A stretch of DNA of 64,000 bases from assembly GCF_030719295.1 (NCBI RefSeq), contig NZ_CP120997.1, positions 5,591,501 through 5,655,500 of the forward strand, written 5' to 3'. Every line of letters begins with the position of its first letter. Within the stretch, counting starts at the first letter, position 1. A model generated the notes under the pieces. That model made no database searches. It was not told the DNA's origin and worked only from the letters and a program-made list of their open reading frames with translations. This document shows positions 27,002 to 36,096 of the stretch, piece after piece. A program made the position numbers and the translations under genes. This DNA is from Streptomyces sp. Mut1 (lineage in GTDB: Bacteria; Actinomycetota; Actinomycetes; Streptomycetales; Streptomycetaceae).

Positions 27002-28000
27002 GTGACCGCACCGATCGAGACCACCGGACCGGCTGCCGAGGCGCAGCCGGAGGCAGTACTCACGGGAGTCAAGCAGAGCCAGATCGAGGGCCGTTCGCTC
27101 GGACAGATCGCCTGGTCGCGCTTCAAGCGCGACAAGGTGGCGGTGGCCGGCGGCATCGTTGTCATCCTGCTGGTCCTGCTCGCCGTGCTCTCCAAGCCGA
27201 TCCAGGCCCTCTTCGGTCTGGACCCCAACGAGTTCCACCAGGAACTCATCGACCCCGCGCTGCTCGCGCCCAAGGGCGACTGGGGCGGCATCAGCTGGAG
27301 CCACCCGCTGGGCGTCGAGCCGCAGTACGGGCGGGACATCATGACCCGCGTCATCGAGGGCTCCTGGGTCTCCCTGGTCGTCGCCGTCGGCGCGACCCTG
27401 CTCTCCGTCGTGATCGGCGTCTTCTTCGGCGTCGTCTCCGGCTTCTACGGCGGCTGGGTGGACACCCTCATCAGCCGCATGATGGACACCTTCCTCGCCT
27501 TCCCGCTGCTGCTCTTCGCGATCTCCATCTCGGCGGCGCTGCAGGACGGGGCGTTCGGCCTGGAGGGGCTGCCGCTGCGCATCGCGGTCCTCATCTTCGT
27601 GATCGGGTTCTTCAGCTGGCCGTACATGGGCCGCATCGTCCGCGCCCAGACCATGAGTCTGCGCAATCGCGAATTCGTGGAAGCGGCGCGGTCGTTGGGC
27701 GCCCGCGGGCCCTTCATCCTCTTCCGGGAGCTGCTGCCGAACCTGGTGGCGCCCATCCTCGTGTACTCCACGCTGCTCATCCCCTCGAACATCCTCTTCG
27801 AGGCGGGGCTCAGCTATCTCGGTGTCGGTATCGCGCCGCCGCAGGCCTCCTGGGGCGGGATGCTCACCAACGCGATCGACTTCTACCGGAACGACCCGAT
27901 GTACATGATCGTGCCGGGCGTGGCCATCTTCGTCACGGTCCTGGCGTTCAACCTGCTGGGAGACGGGCTGCGTGATGCCCTCGACCCCCGTAGCAAGTAG
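27002..28000 (+). CDS. Oligopeptide ABC transporter permease (DppC/OppC type)
   Basis: 332 residues. Cytoplasmic N-terminus with LGQIAWSRFKRDKVAVAGG preceding TM1, the usual OppC_N segment. About six TM helices, with the EAA loop FVEAARSLGARGPFILFRELLPN contacting the ATPases. GTG 27002 is chosen since the conserved part begins soon after and AGAGG precedes it; the open frame upstream covers the MITE-like element. First gene of the operon permease C, binding protein, permease B, two ATPases. Confidence 0.93.
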   Translation: MTAPIETTGPAAEAQPEAVLTGVKQSQIEGRSLGQIAWSRFKRDKVAVAGGIVVILLVLLAVLSKPIQALFGLDPNEFHQELIDPALLAPKGDWGGISWSHPLGVEPQYGRDIMTRVIEGSWVSLVVAVGATLLSVVIGVFFGVVSGFYGGWVDTLISRMMDTFLAFPLLLFAISISAALQDGAFGLEGLPLRIAVLIFVIGFFSWPYMGRIVRAQTMSLRNREFVEAARSLGARGPFILFRELLPNLVAPILVYSTLLIPSNILFEAGLSYLGVGIAPPQASWGGMLTNAIDFYRNDPMYMIVPGVAIFVTVLAFNLLGDGLRDALDPRSK

Positions 28001-28072
28001 GAGAGTCCGGGCGCTCGCCACCACGGCGGGCGACAAGTCACGGCAACCATCGATTGAGGGGAATGTCCTCAG

Positions 28073-29839
28073 GTGAAGACCAGAAAAACGACAGCGGTGG
28101 TCGCCACAGCTGTGGTCCTGATGCTGGGAGCGTCCGCGTGCAACGGCTCCAAGGACGACAACGGCGGCGGCAAGGGCGGCAACGGCGGCTCGGGTGCCAC
28201 TGACGCCGCGCTGACGTCGATCGTCAACCCGTCGGACAAGGCGGGTGGCACCGTCAAGATCGAGATGTCGGACGAGCCCGACTCCCTCGACCCGGGCAAC
28301 ACGTACTACGGCTGGGTGCAGAACATCTCCCGCCTGTACGGCCGGACCCTGACGGCGTTCAAGCCGGCTGCCGGCAAGGACGGCCTGGAGATCGTCCCGG
28401 ACCTCGCGGAGGGCCTCGGCAAGCCGAGCGCCGACGCGAAGACGTGGACGTACACGCTGAAGAAGGGGCTCAAGTTCGAGGACGGGACCCCGATCACCTC
28501 GAAGGACGTCAAGTACGCCGTCGAGCGCTCCAACTTCGCGCCGGAGGCCCTGTCCAACGGCCCGACGTACTTCAAGGCCCACCTCGCGGGCGGCGACAAG
28601 TACAAGGGTCCGTACAAGGACAAGAACCCGGACGGCATCGCCTCCATCGAGACGCCGGACGACTCCACGATCGTCTTCAAGCTGAAGGACGCCTTCGCGG
28701 ACTTCGACTACCTGGCGACCTACTCGCAGACGGCCCCCGTGCCGGCCGCGAAGGACAAGGGCGCCGACTACGTCAAGCACATCGTCTCCTCGGGCCCGTA
28801 CAAGTTCGAGTCGTACGACGCCGGCCGCGGCGCGACCCTCGTGCGCAACCCGAACTGGGACAAGAAGACCGACCCGATCCGCCCGGCCCTGCCGGACAAG
28901 GTCACGCTCCGCTTCAAGGTCAAGCAGGAGACGGTCGACAGCAACCTCATCGCCGACAACATCACCGTCGACGGTGCCGGCACCGGTGTCGCCCCGGCGA
29001 CCCAGCCGGACGTGCTGACCAAGCCGAACCTGAAGAAGCAGACCGACAACTCGTACGCGGGCGCCACCTCGTACCTCGGTCTGAACGTCAACGTGAAGCC
29101 GTTCGACAACGTCCACTGCCGCAAGGCCGTGCAGTGGGGCATCGACAAGGCGTCGGTCCAGGCCGCGCAGGGCGGCGACCCCAAGGGTGACGTCGCCACC
29201 ACGCTGCTGCCGCCGACCGTCAACGGCTACACCAAGTTCGACCTGTACGAGTCCGCCGGCCACAAGGGCGACGAGGCGAAGGCCAAGGACGAGCTGAAGC
29301 AGTGCGGCCACCCGAACGGCTTCGACACCAAGATCTCGGCCCGCTCCGACCGCCCCGCCGAGATGGCCATGGTCACCGCGGTGCAGGCCTCGCTCAAGAA
29401 GATCGGCATCAACGCCGACATCAAGAGCTTCCCGGCCGGCAAGTACTTCCAGAACTTCGCGGGCAACCCCAGCTACGTGCACTCCAACAAGCTCGGCATG
29501 ATCATGATGGCCTGGGGCGCGGACTGGCCGACCGGCTTCGGCTTCCTGGACCAGATCATCAACGGCTCGGCCATCAAGCCGTCCGGTGGTAACAACATCG
29601 CCGAACTGAACGACCCGAAGATCAACAAGATGCTCGACGAGGGCATCGCCAACACCGACGCCGCCGCCCGTGAGAAGACGTGGGGCGAGATCGACAAGGC
29701 GGTCGCCGAAGGCGGCACCATGGTGCCGCTGATCTACCGCAAGAACCTGCTGCTGCGCCCGGTCTCCGCGACGAACGTCACGGTCACCCAGGCCTACCTC
29801 GGCATGTACGACTACGTGCTGATGGGCTCCGCCAAGTAG
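28073..29839 (+). CDS. Peptide-binding lipoprotein of the ABC transporter (SBP family 5)
   Basis: 588 residues. The signal ends at SAC (lipoprotein Cys about 22) followed by a Gly/Asn-rich linker. The mature part has the family 5 signature (EPDSLDPGNTYYGWVQNISRLYGRTLTAF, DLAEGLGKPSADAKTWTYTLKKGLKFEDGTPITSKDVKYAVER). It captures oligopeptides or dipeptides outside the membrane and hands them to the permeases; the ligand cannot be predicted. GTG 28073 follows GAGGGG with a 12-nt spacing. A perfect hairpin follows the gene. Confidence 0.94.
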   Translation: MKTRKTTAVVATAVVLMLGASACNGSKDDNGGGKGGNGGSGATDAALTSIVNPSDKAGGTVKIEMSDEPDSLDPGNTYYGWVQNISRLYGRTLTAFKPAAGKDGLEIVPDLAEGLGKPSADAKTWTYTLKKGLKFEDGTPITSKDVKYAVERSNFAPEALSNGPTYFKAHLAGGDKYKGPYKDKNPDGIASIETPDDSTIVFKLKDAFADFDYLATYSQTAPVPAAKDKGADYVKHIVSSGPYKFESYDAGRGATLVRNPNWDKKTDPIRPALPDKVTLRFKVKQETVDSNLIADNITVDGAGTGVAPATQPDVLTKPNLKKQTDNSYAGATSYLGLNVNVKPFDNVHCRKAVQWGIDKASVQAAQGGDPKGDVATTLLPPTVNGYTKFDLYESAGHKGDEAKAKDELKQCGHPNGFDTKISARSDRPAEMAMVTAVQASLKKIGINADIKSFPAGKYFQNFAGNPSYVHSNKLGMIMMAWGADWPTGFGFLDQIINGSAIKPSGGNNIAELNDPKINKMLDEGIANTDAAAREKTWGEIDKAVAEGGTMVPLIYRKNLLLRPVSATNVTVTQAYLGMYDYVLMGSAK

Positions 29840-29850
29840 GAACGGTCCCG

Positions 29851-29882
29851 CTCCCCGGGCCGTGCGCACGCACGGCCCGGGG
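29851..29882 (+). terminator. Perfect hairpin after the binding-protein gene (intra-operon attenuator)
   Basis: 15-bp perfect stem TCCCCGGGCCGTGCG with a 2-nt loop, 11 nt past the stop codon. In binding-protein transporters such hairpins usually terminate part of the transcripts or protect the upstream mRNA, giving more binding protein than permease. Confidence 0.85.
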
Positions 29883-29983
29883 AATGGCCCCGACCCCCCA
29901 GATTTGTCCCGAAAGGCAGGTGAAGGCACGGTGTCCGACCTCCGGGGTCACCCCCGGCGAGCGGAGACCGGCGCCGGATAGCT

Positions 29984-30994
29984 GTGGCTGCGTACATCAT
30001 CCGACGCGTCTTCGGCGCGGTGCTGCTGCTGCTGATCGTCAGCGCAGTCACCTTCGCGATCTTCTTCCTCGTCCCCCGGATCGCCGGGCAGACGATGGAT
30101 CAACTGGCAGCCCAGTACGTGGGCAAGGACGCCAACCCGCTGTCCATCCAAGCGGTCAAGGAGAACCTCGGCCTGGACCAGCCGCTGTACCTCCAGTACT
30201 GGCACTTCCTCAAGCAGATCTTCGTCGGCGCCGACTTCACCTTCGGTCCCGAGGTCTCGCACTGCGGCGTGCCGTGCTTCGGCTACTCCTTCAAGAACCA
30301 CATCGAGGTCTGGCCCGAGCTGACCGCGCGTATCCCGGTCACCTTCTCGCTGGCCGTCGGCGCGGCCGTGATCTGGCTGCTCAGCGGGGTGGCGATCGGT
30401 GTCGTCTCCGCGCTCAAGCGGGGTTCGCTCCTGGACCGCTTCTTCATGGGCGTCGCGCTCGCCGGTGTCTCCCTGCCGATCTTCTTCACCGGAATGCTGG
30501 CCCTGGGTGTGTTCACCGTGCAGTGGCCCGTCTGGGAGGGCATCAACTACGTCCCCTTCACGGACAGCCCGCTGGACTGGGCCTGGAACCTGATCGTCCC
30601 GTGGTGCTCGCTGGCCTTCCTCTACTCCGCGCTCTACGCCCGCATCACCAGAGCCGGGATGCTGGAGACGATGGGGGAGGACTACATCCGTACGGCCCGC
30701 GCCAAGGGCCTCAGGGAGAGCCGGGTCATCGGCAAGCACGGTCTGCGGGCCGCGCTCACTCCGATCGTGACCATCTTCGGCATGGACTTCGGCCTGCTGA
30801 TCGGTGGCGCCGTCATCACCGAGACCGTGTTCTCCTTCCCCGGGATGGGCCAGTACGCCATCAAGAGCGTGCAGGAGAACGACCTCCCGATCGTCATGGG
30901 CGTGACGCTCGTCGCCGCCTTCTTCATCGTCATCTGCAATCTGCTGGTGGATCTGGTGTACGCCGCCATCGACCCCAGGGTGAGGCTCTCGTGA
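29984..30994 (+). CDS. Oligopeptide ABC transporter permease (DppB/OppB type)
   Basis: 336 residues. Starts AAYIIRRVFGAVLLLLIVSAVTF, the standard OppB N-terminus with TM1; about six TM helices. The EAA loop reads YIRTARAKGLRESRVIGKHGLRAALTPI. GTG 29984 is the only start consistent with the conserved N-terminus; its ribosome site is weak (GGAT). Its stop overlaps the next gene by 4 nt (GTGA). Confidence 0.94.
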   Translation: MAAYIIRRVFGAVLLLLIVSAVTFAIFFLVPRIAGQTMDQLAAQYVGKDANPLSIQAVKENLGLDQPLYLQYWHFLKQIFVGADFTFGPEVSHCGVPCFGYSFKNHIEVWPELTARIPVTFSLAVGAAVIWLLSGVAIGVVSALKRGSLLDRFFMGVALAGVSLPIFFTGMLALGVFTVQWPVWEGINYVPFTDSPLDWAWNLIVPWCSLAFLYSALYARITRAGMLETMGEDYIRTARAKGLRESRVIGKHGLRAALTPIVTIFGMDFGLLIGGAVITETVFSFPGMGQYAIKSVQENDLPIVMGVTLVAAFFIVICNLLVDLVYAAIDPRVRLS

Positions 30995-32079
30995 CCGAGC
31001 TTTCCAAGACCGCGACGCCGGACGGGCAGCCGCCCGCACCGGGCGCCGGCGACGACGAGGCCTTCCTCTCCGTACGGGATCTGCGTATCCACTTCCAGAC
31101 CGACGACGGCCTGGTCAAGTCGGTCGACGGCGTCAGCTTCGACGTGAAGCCGGGCCGGACCCTGGGCATCGTCGGCGAGTCCGGCTCTGGCAAGTCCGTC
31201 ACCTCGCTCGGCATCCTCGGCCTGCACCGCACCGCCCCCAACGCCCGCATCTCCGGCGAGGTCCTGCTGGACGGCGAGGAGCTGCTCGGTGCCTCCGACG
31301 ACCGGGTGCGCGAGCTGCGCGGCCGCAAGATGGCCATGATCTTCCAGGACCCGCTGTCCGCGATGCACCCGTACTTCACGGTCGGCGCGCAGATCGTGGA
31401 GGCGTACCGGGTCCACAACAAGGTCAGCAGGAAGACCGCCCGCACCCGGGCCGTCGAGATGCTGGACCGGGTCGGCATCCCCGAGCCGCACAAGCGGGCC
31501 GACGCCTACCCGCACGAGTTCTCCGGCGGCATGCGTCAGCGCGCGATGATCGCGATGGCCCTGGTCAACAACCCGGAGCTGCTCATCGCCGACGAGCCGA
31601 CCACCGCCCTGGACGTCACCGTCCAGGCGCAGATCCTGGACCTGATCCGGGACCTGCAGAAGGAGTTCGGCTCCGCCGTCATCATGATCACCCACGACCT
31701 GGGCGTCGTCGCCGAGATGGCCGACGACCTGCTCGTGATGTACGGCGGCCGGTGCGTGGAGCGCGGCCCGGCGGAGAAGGTCTTCTACGAGGCCCAGCAC
31801 CCGTACACCTGGGGCCTGCTCACCTCGATGCCGCGCATCGACCGCGAGGAGACCGAGCGGCTGATCCCCGTCAAGGGCCAGCCGCCGTCGCTGATCAACG
31901 TCCCCGACGGCTGCGCCTTCAACCCGCGCTGCCCGTACGCGGACATCCCCAAGGACAACCTCACCCGCACGACGCGTCCCGAGCTGGAGCCGGTCGGCGA
32001 CGGCCACTTCTCGGCCTGCCACATGGCGCCGGAGGAGCGGACCCGGATCTGGACCGAAGAGATTGCGCCGAAGCTGTGA
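30991..32079 (+). CDS. Oligopeptide ABC transporter ATPase (DppD/OppD type)
   Basis: 362 residues. Walker A GESGSGKS, signature [15 protein letters not shown], Walker [14 protein letters not shown]-loop ITHDLG. The C-terminal oligopeptide-transporter extension has CAFNPRC and a later ACHM, but the third Cys normally found shortly after CxxxxRC is absent (DIPKDN instead). The full four-Cys set is thought to hold an iron-sulfur cluster in related transporters. GTG overlaps the stop of permease B. The frame that is open further upstream is a shadow of the permease gene. Confidence 0.95.
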   Translation: MTELSKTATPDGQPPAPGAGDDEAFLSVRDLRIHFQTDDGLVKSVDGVSFDVKPGRTLGIVGESGSGKSVTSLGILGLHRTAPNARISGEVLLDGEELLGASDDRVRELRGRKMAMIFQDPLSAMHPYFTVGAQIVEAYRVHNKVSRKTARTRAVEMLDRVGIPEPHKRADAYPHEFSGGMRQRAMIAMALVNNPELLIADEPTTALDVTVQAQILDLIRDLQKEFGSAVIMITHDLGVVAEMADDLLVMYGGRCVERGPAEKVFYEAQHPYTWGLLTSMPRIDREETERLIPVKGQPPSLINVPDGCAFNPRCPYADIPKDNLTRTTRPELEPVGDGHFSACHMAPEERTRIWTEEIAPKL

Positions 32080-33221
32080 GCGAGGCGAGTGAGGTGAGCG
32101 GTGTGAGCGAGAAGAAGGACGCCCCGGTGCTGCAGAAGGACGCGAAGATCCCGGAGCAGCCCACCGGCCCGCGCGAGCCGCTGCTCAGGGTCGAGGGGCT
32201 GGTCAAGCACTTCCCGATCCGCAAGGGCCTCTTCCAGCGGCAGGCCGGGGCGGTCAAGGCCGTCGACGGCATCGACTTCGAGGTGTACCCGGGGGAGACC
32301 CTGGGCGTCGTCGGCGAGTCCGGCTGCGGCAAGTCCACGATGGGCCGGCTCATCACCCGGCTGATCGAACCGACCGGCGGCAAGGTCGAGTTCGAGGGCC
32401 GCGACATCACGCACCTGTCCATGGGGCAGATGCGGCCGATGCGCCGCGACGTCCAGATGATCTTCCAGGACCCGTACTCCTCGCTGAACCCGCGCCACAC
32501 CATCGGCACGATCGTCAGCGCGCCCTTCCGGCTCCAGAAGGTCGAGCCCGAGGGCGGCCTCAAGAACCACGTGCAGGAGCTGCTGTCGCTGGTCGGGCTC
32601 AGCCCCGAGCACTACAACCGCTACCCGCACGAGTTCTCCGGCGGGCAGCGCCAGCGCATCGGCATCGCCCGCGCGCTCGCCCTGCGCCCCAAGCTGGTCG
32701 TCGCCGACGAGCCGGTCTCCGCGCTGGACGTGTCGATCCAGGCGCAGGTGGTGAACCTGCTGGACGACCTCCAGTCCGAGCTGGGGCTCACCTACGTGAT
32801 CATCGCGCACGACCTCTCGGTCATCCGCCATGTCTCGGACCGGATCGCGGTGATGTACCTGGGCAAGGTGGTCGAGCTGGCCGACCGCAAGTCGCTGTAC
32901 TCGGCGCCGATGCACCCGTACACCAAGGCCCTGATGTCCGCGGTGCCGGTGCCGGACCCGCGCCGCCGGGGGCTCAAGAGCGAGCGCATCCTGCTCAAGG
33001 GCGATGTGCCCTCGCCGATCTCGCCGCCCTCCGGCTGCCGGTTCCACACCCGGTGCTGGAAGGCCACGGACATCTGCAAGACGCAGGAACCGCCGCTCCT
33101 CACGCTGGGGACCGGCCACCAGGTCGCCTGCCACCACCCGGAGAACGCGCCGGACCAGGCCCCCGGGCAGCAGGTGCTCGCCGAGGCCCCGGATTCGCCC
33201 CAGGACGGCCCGAAGGAGTAG
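32076..33221 (+). CDS. Oligopeptide ABC transporter ATPase (DppF/OppF type)
   Basis: 381 residues from GTG 32076, which overlaps the preceding stop (GTGA). GTG 32094 and GTG 32103, the latter with GAGGTGA upstream, are also possible and would drop 6-9 residues. Walker A GESGCGKST, signature FSGGQRQRIGIARAL, Walker B VVADEPVSALD, H-loop IAHDLS. The C-terminal extension keeps four Cys (CRFHTRC, ICKT, ACHH). It ends the operon and forms an ATPase heterodimer with the preceding product. Confidence 0.95.
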   Translation: MSEASEVSGVSEKKDAPVLQKDAKIPEQPTGPREPLLRVEGLVKHFPIRKGLFQRQAGAVKAVDGIDFEVYPGETLGVVGESGCGKSTMGRLITRLIEPTGGKVEFEGRDITHLSMGQMRPMRRDVQMIFQDPYSSLNPRHTIGTIVSAPFRLQKVEPEGGLKNHVQELLSLVGLSPEHYNRYPHEFSGGQRQRIGIARALALRPKLVVADEPVSALDVSIQAQVVNLLDDLQSELGLTYVIIAHDLSVIRHVSDRIAVMYLGKVVELADRKSLYSAPMHPYTKALMSAVPVPDPRRRGLKSERILLKGDVPSPISPPSGCRFHTRCWKATDICKTQEPPLLTLGTGHQVACHHPENAPDQAPGQQVLAEAPDSPQDGPKE

Positions 33222-33239
33222 TACGGGCACAATTGCCCG

Positions 33240-33899
33240 GTGCTCAACGAACTGTTCACGCCCTCCGTCCAGCATGCGCTCGACATCGCCGGGATCTTCG
33301 TCTTCGCGATCTCCGGCGCTCTGCTCGCCGTACGCAAGAACTTCGATGTCTTCGGCATCGCGGTGCTCGCCGAGGTGACCGCGCTGGGCGGAGGGCTGTT
33401 CCGTGATCTGGTCATCGGCGCGGTGCCGCCGGCCGCCTTCACGGACCTGGGTTACTTCACCACCCCGCTGCTCGCCGCCGGCCTGGTCTTCTTCCTGCAC
33501 CCGCACGTGGAGCGCATCCAGGTCGGCGTCAACGTCTTCGACGCCGCCGGTCTCGGCCTGTTCTGCGTCACCGGCACGGTGAAGGCGTACGACTACGGCC
33601 TCGGCCTCACCTCGTCGGCGGCGCTGGGCCTGGCCACCGCGGTCGGCGGCGGCGTGCTGCGGGACGTGCTGGCCAACGAGGTGCCCTCGCTGCTGCGCTG
33701 GGACCGTGACCTGTACGCGGTGCCCGCCATCGTCGGGGCCACCATGATCGCGCTCTGCATCCGCTTCGGCACGCTCAACACCCTGACCAGCGGTGCGGCG
33801 GTGATCACCGCGTTCGCGCTGCGGCTGCTGGCACTCCGCTTCCACTGGCGGGCCCCGCGCGCCTACAACCGGCGCTCGGCGCGGGCGGACGAGGCGTGA
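33240..33899 (+). CDS. TRIC-type / UPF0126 membrane protein
   Basis: 219 residues with seven predicted TM helices in two homologous halves (AISGALLAVRKNFDVFGIAVLAEVTALGGGLFRDLVIG and GLFCVTGTVKAYDYGLGLTSSAALGLATAVGGGVLRDVLANEVPSLL). The repeated GGGxxRD motif is the UPF0126 hallmark; bacterial relatives of the TRIC cation channels belong here, though some members were proposed to move glycine. GTG 33240 with a -10-like CACAAT 6 nt upstream suggests a leaderless transcript just after the ABC operon. Confidence 0.85.
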   Translation: MLNELFTPSVQHALDIAGIFVFAISGALLAVRKNFDVFGIAVLAEVTALGGGLFRDLVIGAVPPAAFTDLGYFTTPLLAAGLVFFLHPHVERIQVGVNVFDAAGLGLFCVTGTVKAYDYGLGLTSSAALGLATAVGGGVLRDVLANEVPSLLRWDRDLYAVPAIVGATMIALCIRFGTLNTLTSGAAVITAFALRLLALRFHWRAPRAYNRRSARADEA

Positions 33900-33920
33900 C
33901 GGCCTCCTGAAACAAAAAGC

Positions 33921-33932
33921 TACCGGCTGGTA
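33921..33932 (+). promoter_or_regulatory. TACCGGCTGGTA, candidate TetR-type operator
   Basis: A TACC-N4-GGTA imperfect palindrome lies 13 nt upstream of the leaderless -10 (TACGGT, 33945-33950) of the thioesterase gene, about where a -35 would be. A TetR gene lies 1.1 kb away. The link is an inference. Confidence 0.4.
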
Positions 33933-33944
33933 ATTCAATCGGTG

Positions 33945-33950
33945 TACGGT
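33945..33950 (+). promoter_or_regulatory. -10 element TACGGT of a leaderless promoter
   Basis: Located 7 nt before ATG 33958, with no ribosome site; it excludes the GTG at 33949, which overlaps it. Confidence 0.55.
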
Positions 33951-33957
33951 GCTTTTC

Positions 33958-34827
33958 ATGGCACAGGCAGCAGACCAGGCGGCGGCGCAGACCGCGCGGG
34001 CAACCATCGGGAACAGCGAGTTCGACCGGGACACCACCGTCACGCTCCGCGAAGAGGGCGTCTACGACGCCGAGCTCTCGGCCGGCTGGACGATCATCCA
34101 CGCGGTCAACGGCGGCTATCTGCTGGCGATGCTCGGCCGCGCCCTCGGCGAGGCCCTGCCGCACGCGGACCCCTTCACCGTCTCCGCGCACTACCTGACC
34201 GCGTCCGTGCCCGGCCCCGCCGTGATCCGCACCGAGACCGTCCGCACCGGCCGCACCCTGTCCACCGGGCAGGCGTCCCTCTTCCAGTACGCCGAGGACG
34301 GCACCGAGGTCGAGCGCATCCGGGTCCTCGCCACCTACGGCGACCTGGACGCGCTCACCGACGACGTCCGCACCGCCGCCAAGCCCCCGGCCATCCCGCC
34401 GCGCGAGCACTGCCTCGGCCCCAGCGACGGCCCCGCCCCCATCCCGGGCAGCTCCGCCATCACCGAGCGGCTCGACATCAAGCTCGACCCGGCGACCATC
34501 GGCTGGGCGATCGGACAGCCCTCCGGTAAGGGCGAGATGCGCGGCTGGTTCGGCCTGGCCGACGGCCGTGACCCCGACCCGCTCTCCCTGCTGCTCACCG
34601 TGGACGCGCTGCCGCCGACCTCGTTCGAGCTGGGGCTCAAGGGCTGGACCCCGACCATCGAACTCACCACCCACATCCGCTGCCGCCCGGCCCCCGGACC
34701 GCTCCGCGTCTCCATCACCACCCGCAACCTGGCGGGCGGCTTCCTGGAGGAGGACGCGGACGTCTGGGACAGCGCCGACCGCCTGGTCGCCCAGTCCCGC
34801 CAGCTGGCCCGCGCCCCGCGCAGCTGA
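33958..34827 (+). CDS. TesB-like acyl-CoA thioesterase (double hot-dog)
   Basis: 289 residues. An N-terminal hot-dog domain with GWTIIHAVNGGYLLAMLGRALGEALP and the FTVSAHYLTASVPGPAVIRTETVRTGRTLSTGQASLFQ segment is followed by a second hot-dog half (DPLSLLLTVDALPPTSFELG...). This matches TesB-like (4HBT_3) proteins that cleave acyl-CoA thioesters in the cytoplasm. The presence of a TetR gene and an operator-like site nearby suggests regulation by acyl-CoA, but that is inferred. Confidence 0.82.
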   Translation: MAQAADQAAAQTARATIGNSEFDRDTTVTLREEGVYDAELSAGWTIIHAVNGGYLLAMLGRALGEALPHADPFTVSAHYLTASVPGPAVIRTETVRTGRTLSTGQASLFQYAEDGTEVERIRVLATYGDLDALTDDVRTAAKPPAIPPREHCLGPSDGPAPIPGSSAITERLDIKLDPATIGWAIGQPSGKGEMRGWFGLADGRDPDPLSLLLTVDALPPTSFELGLKGWTPTIELTTHIRCRPAPGPLRVSITTRNLAGGFLEEDADVWDSADRLVAQSRQLARAPRS

Positions 34828-35084
34828 CGCGGCGGCCCCGCGCGGCTGCCACGGCGGCGGCGGTGGTCCGGGGGGTGCCGGTGCGGTGAAATCCGGCCGG
34901 CTGCTCCCGATCCCGCTGCTGCTCCAGCCCCGCCGTCCGGTCCCCGCCACCGAGCCGGCCGAGCGCCCCGACGTCGCCGTACGCACCATCCCGCGCCGCG
35001 CTCTGCCTCGACGAGGCGATCGGCCCGGCGCTGCGCGGTGCCGGCCGCCCGCGCGGCGGCGGTCGTGGCGCTGCGCGAAGGGCG
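34828..35084. other. Gap with degenerate coding-like sequence
   Basis: G+C-rich sequence between the thioesterase and TetR genes. A short frame reads ALCLDEAIGPALRG, and after a one-base shift VVALREGR followed by a stop at 35087. It may be the remains of a lost gene, but I cannot assign it. No hairpin or RNA is convincing. Confidence 0.25.
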
Positions 35085-35750
35085 CTAGCTCTTCTGCGGC
35101 GCGGGGTCGCCCTGGCTCTGCGGCGCGGGTTCGTCGTCCAGCCAGTGCAGGGCGCCGAGCGTGACCAGGCGGAGGCGGCGCCGGGCGACGCGGGCGACCC
35201 GCGCGGCGCCGTCCGGGCCCGCGTCCAGCATCGCGGACGCCGTGAGCACCATGTGGTCCACGTACAGGCCGCCCAGCATCTGGAGGTCCTCGTCGGCCCA
35301 GCCCCGGGACTCCGGTTCCGTCGCGAGGGCCGCCGCCACCTCGTCGGCGAACAGCCGGAGCTGGGCCGCGATGGCCTCGCGGACCGGGCCGACCCCGCCG
35401 TGCTGCTCGCGGGCGATGAACCGGAAGTGGGCGGGCTGCTCCCGCACATGACGGGTGATCAGGTCCACGCTCCGGTCCAGCCGGACCTCACTGTCGCCCG
35501 TCTCGGCGAGTATCGCGCCGATCATGCCGTGCAGGCTGCCCAGCGTCTGTTCGACCAGGGATACGCCGAGCGCGGGGACGCTCTCGAAGTGCCGGTAGAA
35601 GGCGGTGGGGGTGATGCCCACCGCCCGGGTCACCTCGCGCAGGCCCAGGCTGCTCAGGCTCTGGTGTTCCAGCAGGACGAGCGCGGCGTCCAGCAGCGCC
35701 TGGCGCGTCTTCAGCTTCTGGCTCTGGCGGGTGCCGACGGTGTGACTCAC
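35085..35750 (-). CDS. TetR family transcriptional regulator
   Basis: 221 residues. N-terminal helix-turn-helix: TRQALLDAALVLLEHQSLSSLGLREVTRAVGITPTAFYRHF. The ligand domain includes RFIAREQHGG. TetR proteins are usually autoregulatory dimers. GTG 35750 has no ribosome site, but TTTACT lies exactly 7 nt upstream (35758-35763 on the minus strand), so a leaderless start is likely; the frame upstream to 36533 is antisense to other genes and not coding. Target unknown: it could govern the nearby thioesterase or the divergent small membrane gene. Confidence 0.9.
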   Translation of the reverse strand: MSHTVGTRQSQKLKTRQALLDAALVLLEHQSLSSLGLREVTRAVGITPTAFYRHFESVPALGVSLVEQTLGSLHGMIGAILAETGDSEVRLDRSVDLITRHVREQPAHFRFIAREQHGGVGPVREAIAAQLRLFADEVAAALATEPESRGWADEDLQMLGGLYVDHMVLTASAMLDAGPDGAARVARVARRRLRLVTLGALHWLDDEPAPQSQGDPAPQKS

Positions 35751-35886
35751 ACCATTCAGTAAACAACTGTTCTCCGGGGCGGGGAAGGGTCTCGCGGGTT
35801 TAGACTCATGAGTCAGTGAACACTCGTACTCCGAACTGTCGCTCTCCGCATGGTCCGGCTCGCACGCGCACACGGAAAGGCCGCAC

Positions 35887-36039
35887 ATGATCGTCCTCGT
35901 CGCCGCCCTGCTCCTGCTGGGGATCGTGCTCGGCGCGGTGGCCCAGATCCCTCTCCCGCTGACGCTCGTCCTCGGGGCGCTGATCGGCTGCTGGCTGCTC
36001 GTCTTCGCCGTACGCGAGCGGACCCGCCGCTCGCAGTGA
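35887..36039 (+). CDS. 50-residue membrane protein
   Basis: ATG 35887 to TGA 36039 encodes [16 protein letters not shown]..., with two predicted TM helices separated by QIPLPLT and an Arg-rich tail (RERTRRSQ). GGAAAGG lies 7 nt upstream. The codon bias is normal for the genome. Likely a real small inner-membrane protein, divergent from the TetR gene; function unknown. Confidence 0.6.
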   Translation: MIVLVAALLLLGIVLGAVAQIPLPLTLVLGALIGCWLLVFAVRERTRRSQ

Positions 36040-36096
36040 CGGCAGCCCCCGATCCGTACCGTCCCGTACCGCCCCATGCCCGAAGGAGTCCGCACC

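Noticed and set aside
29680..30990. Upstream extension of the OppD-type ATPase
   Set aside because: It overlaps the OppB-type permease in another frame; the GTGA overlap at 30991 is the natural start.
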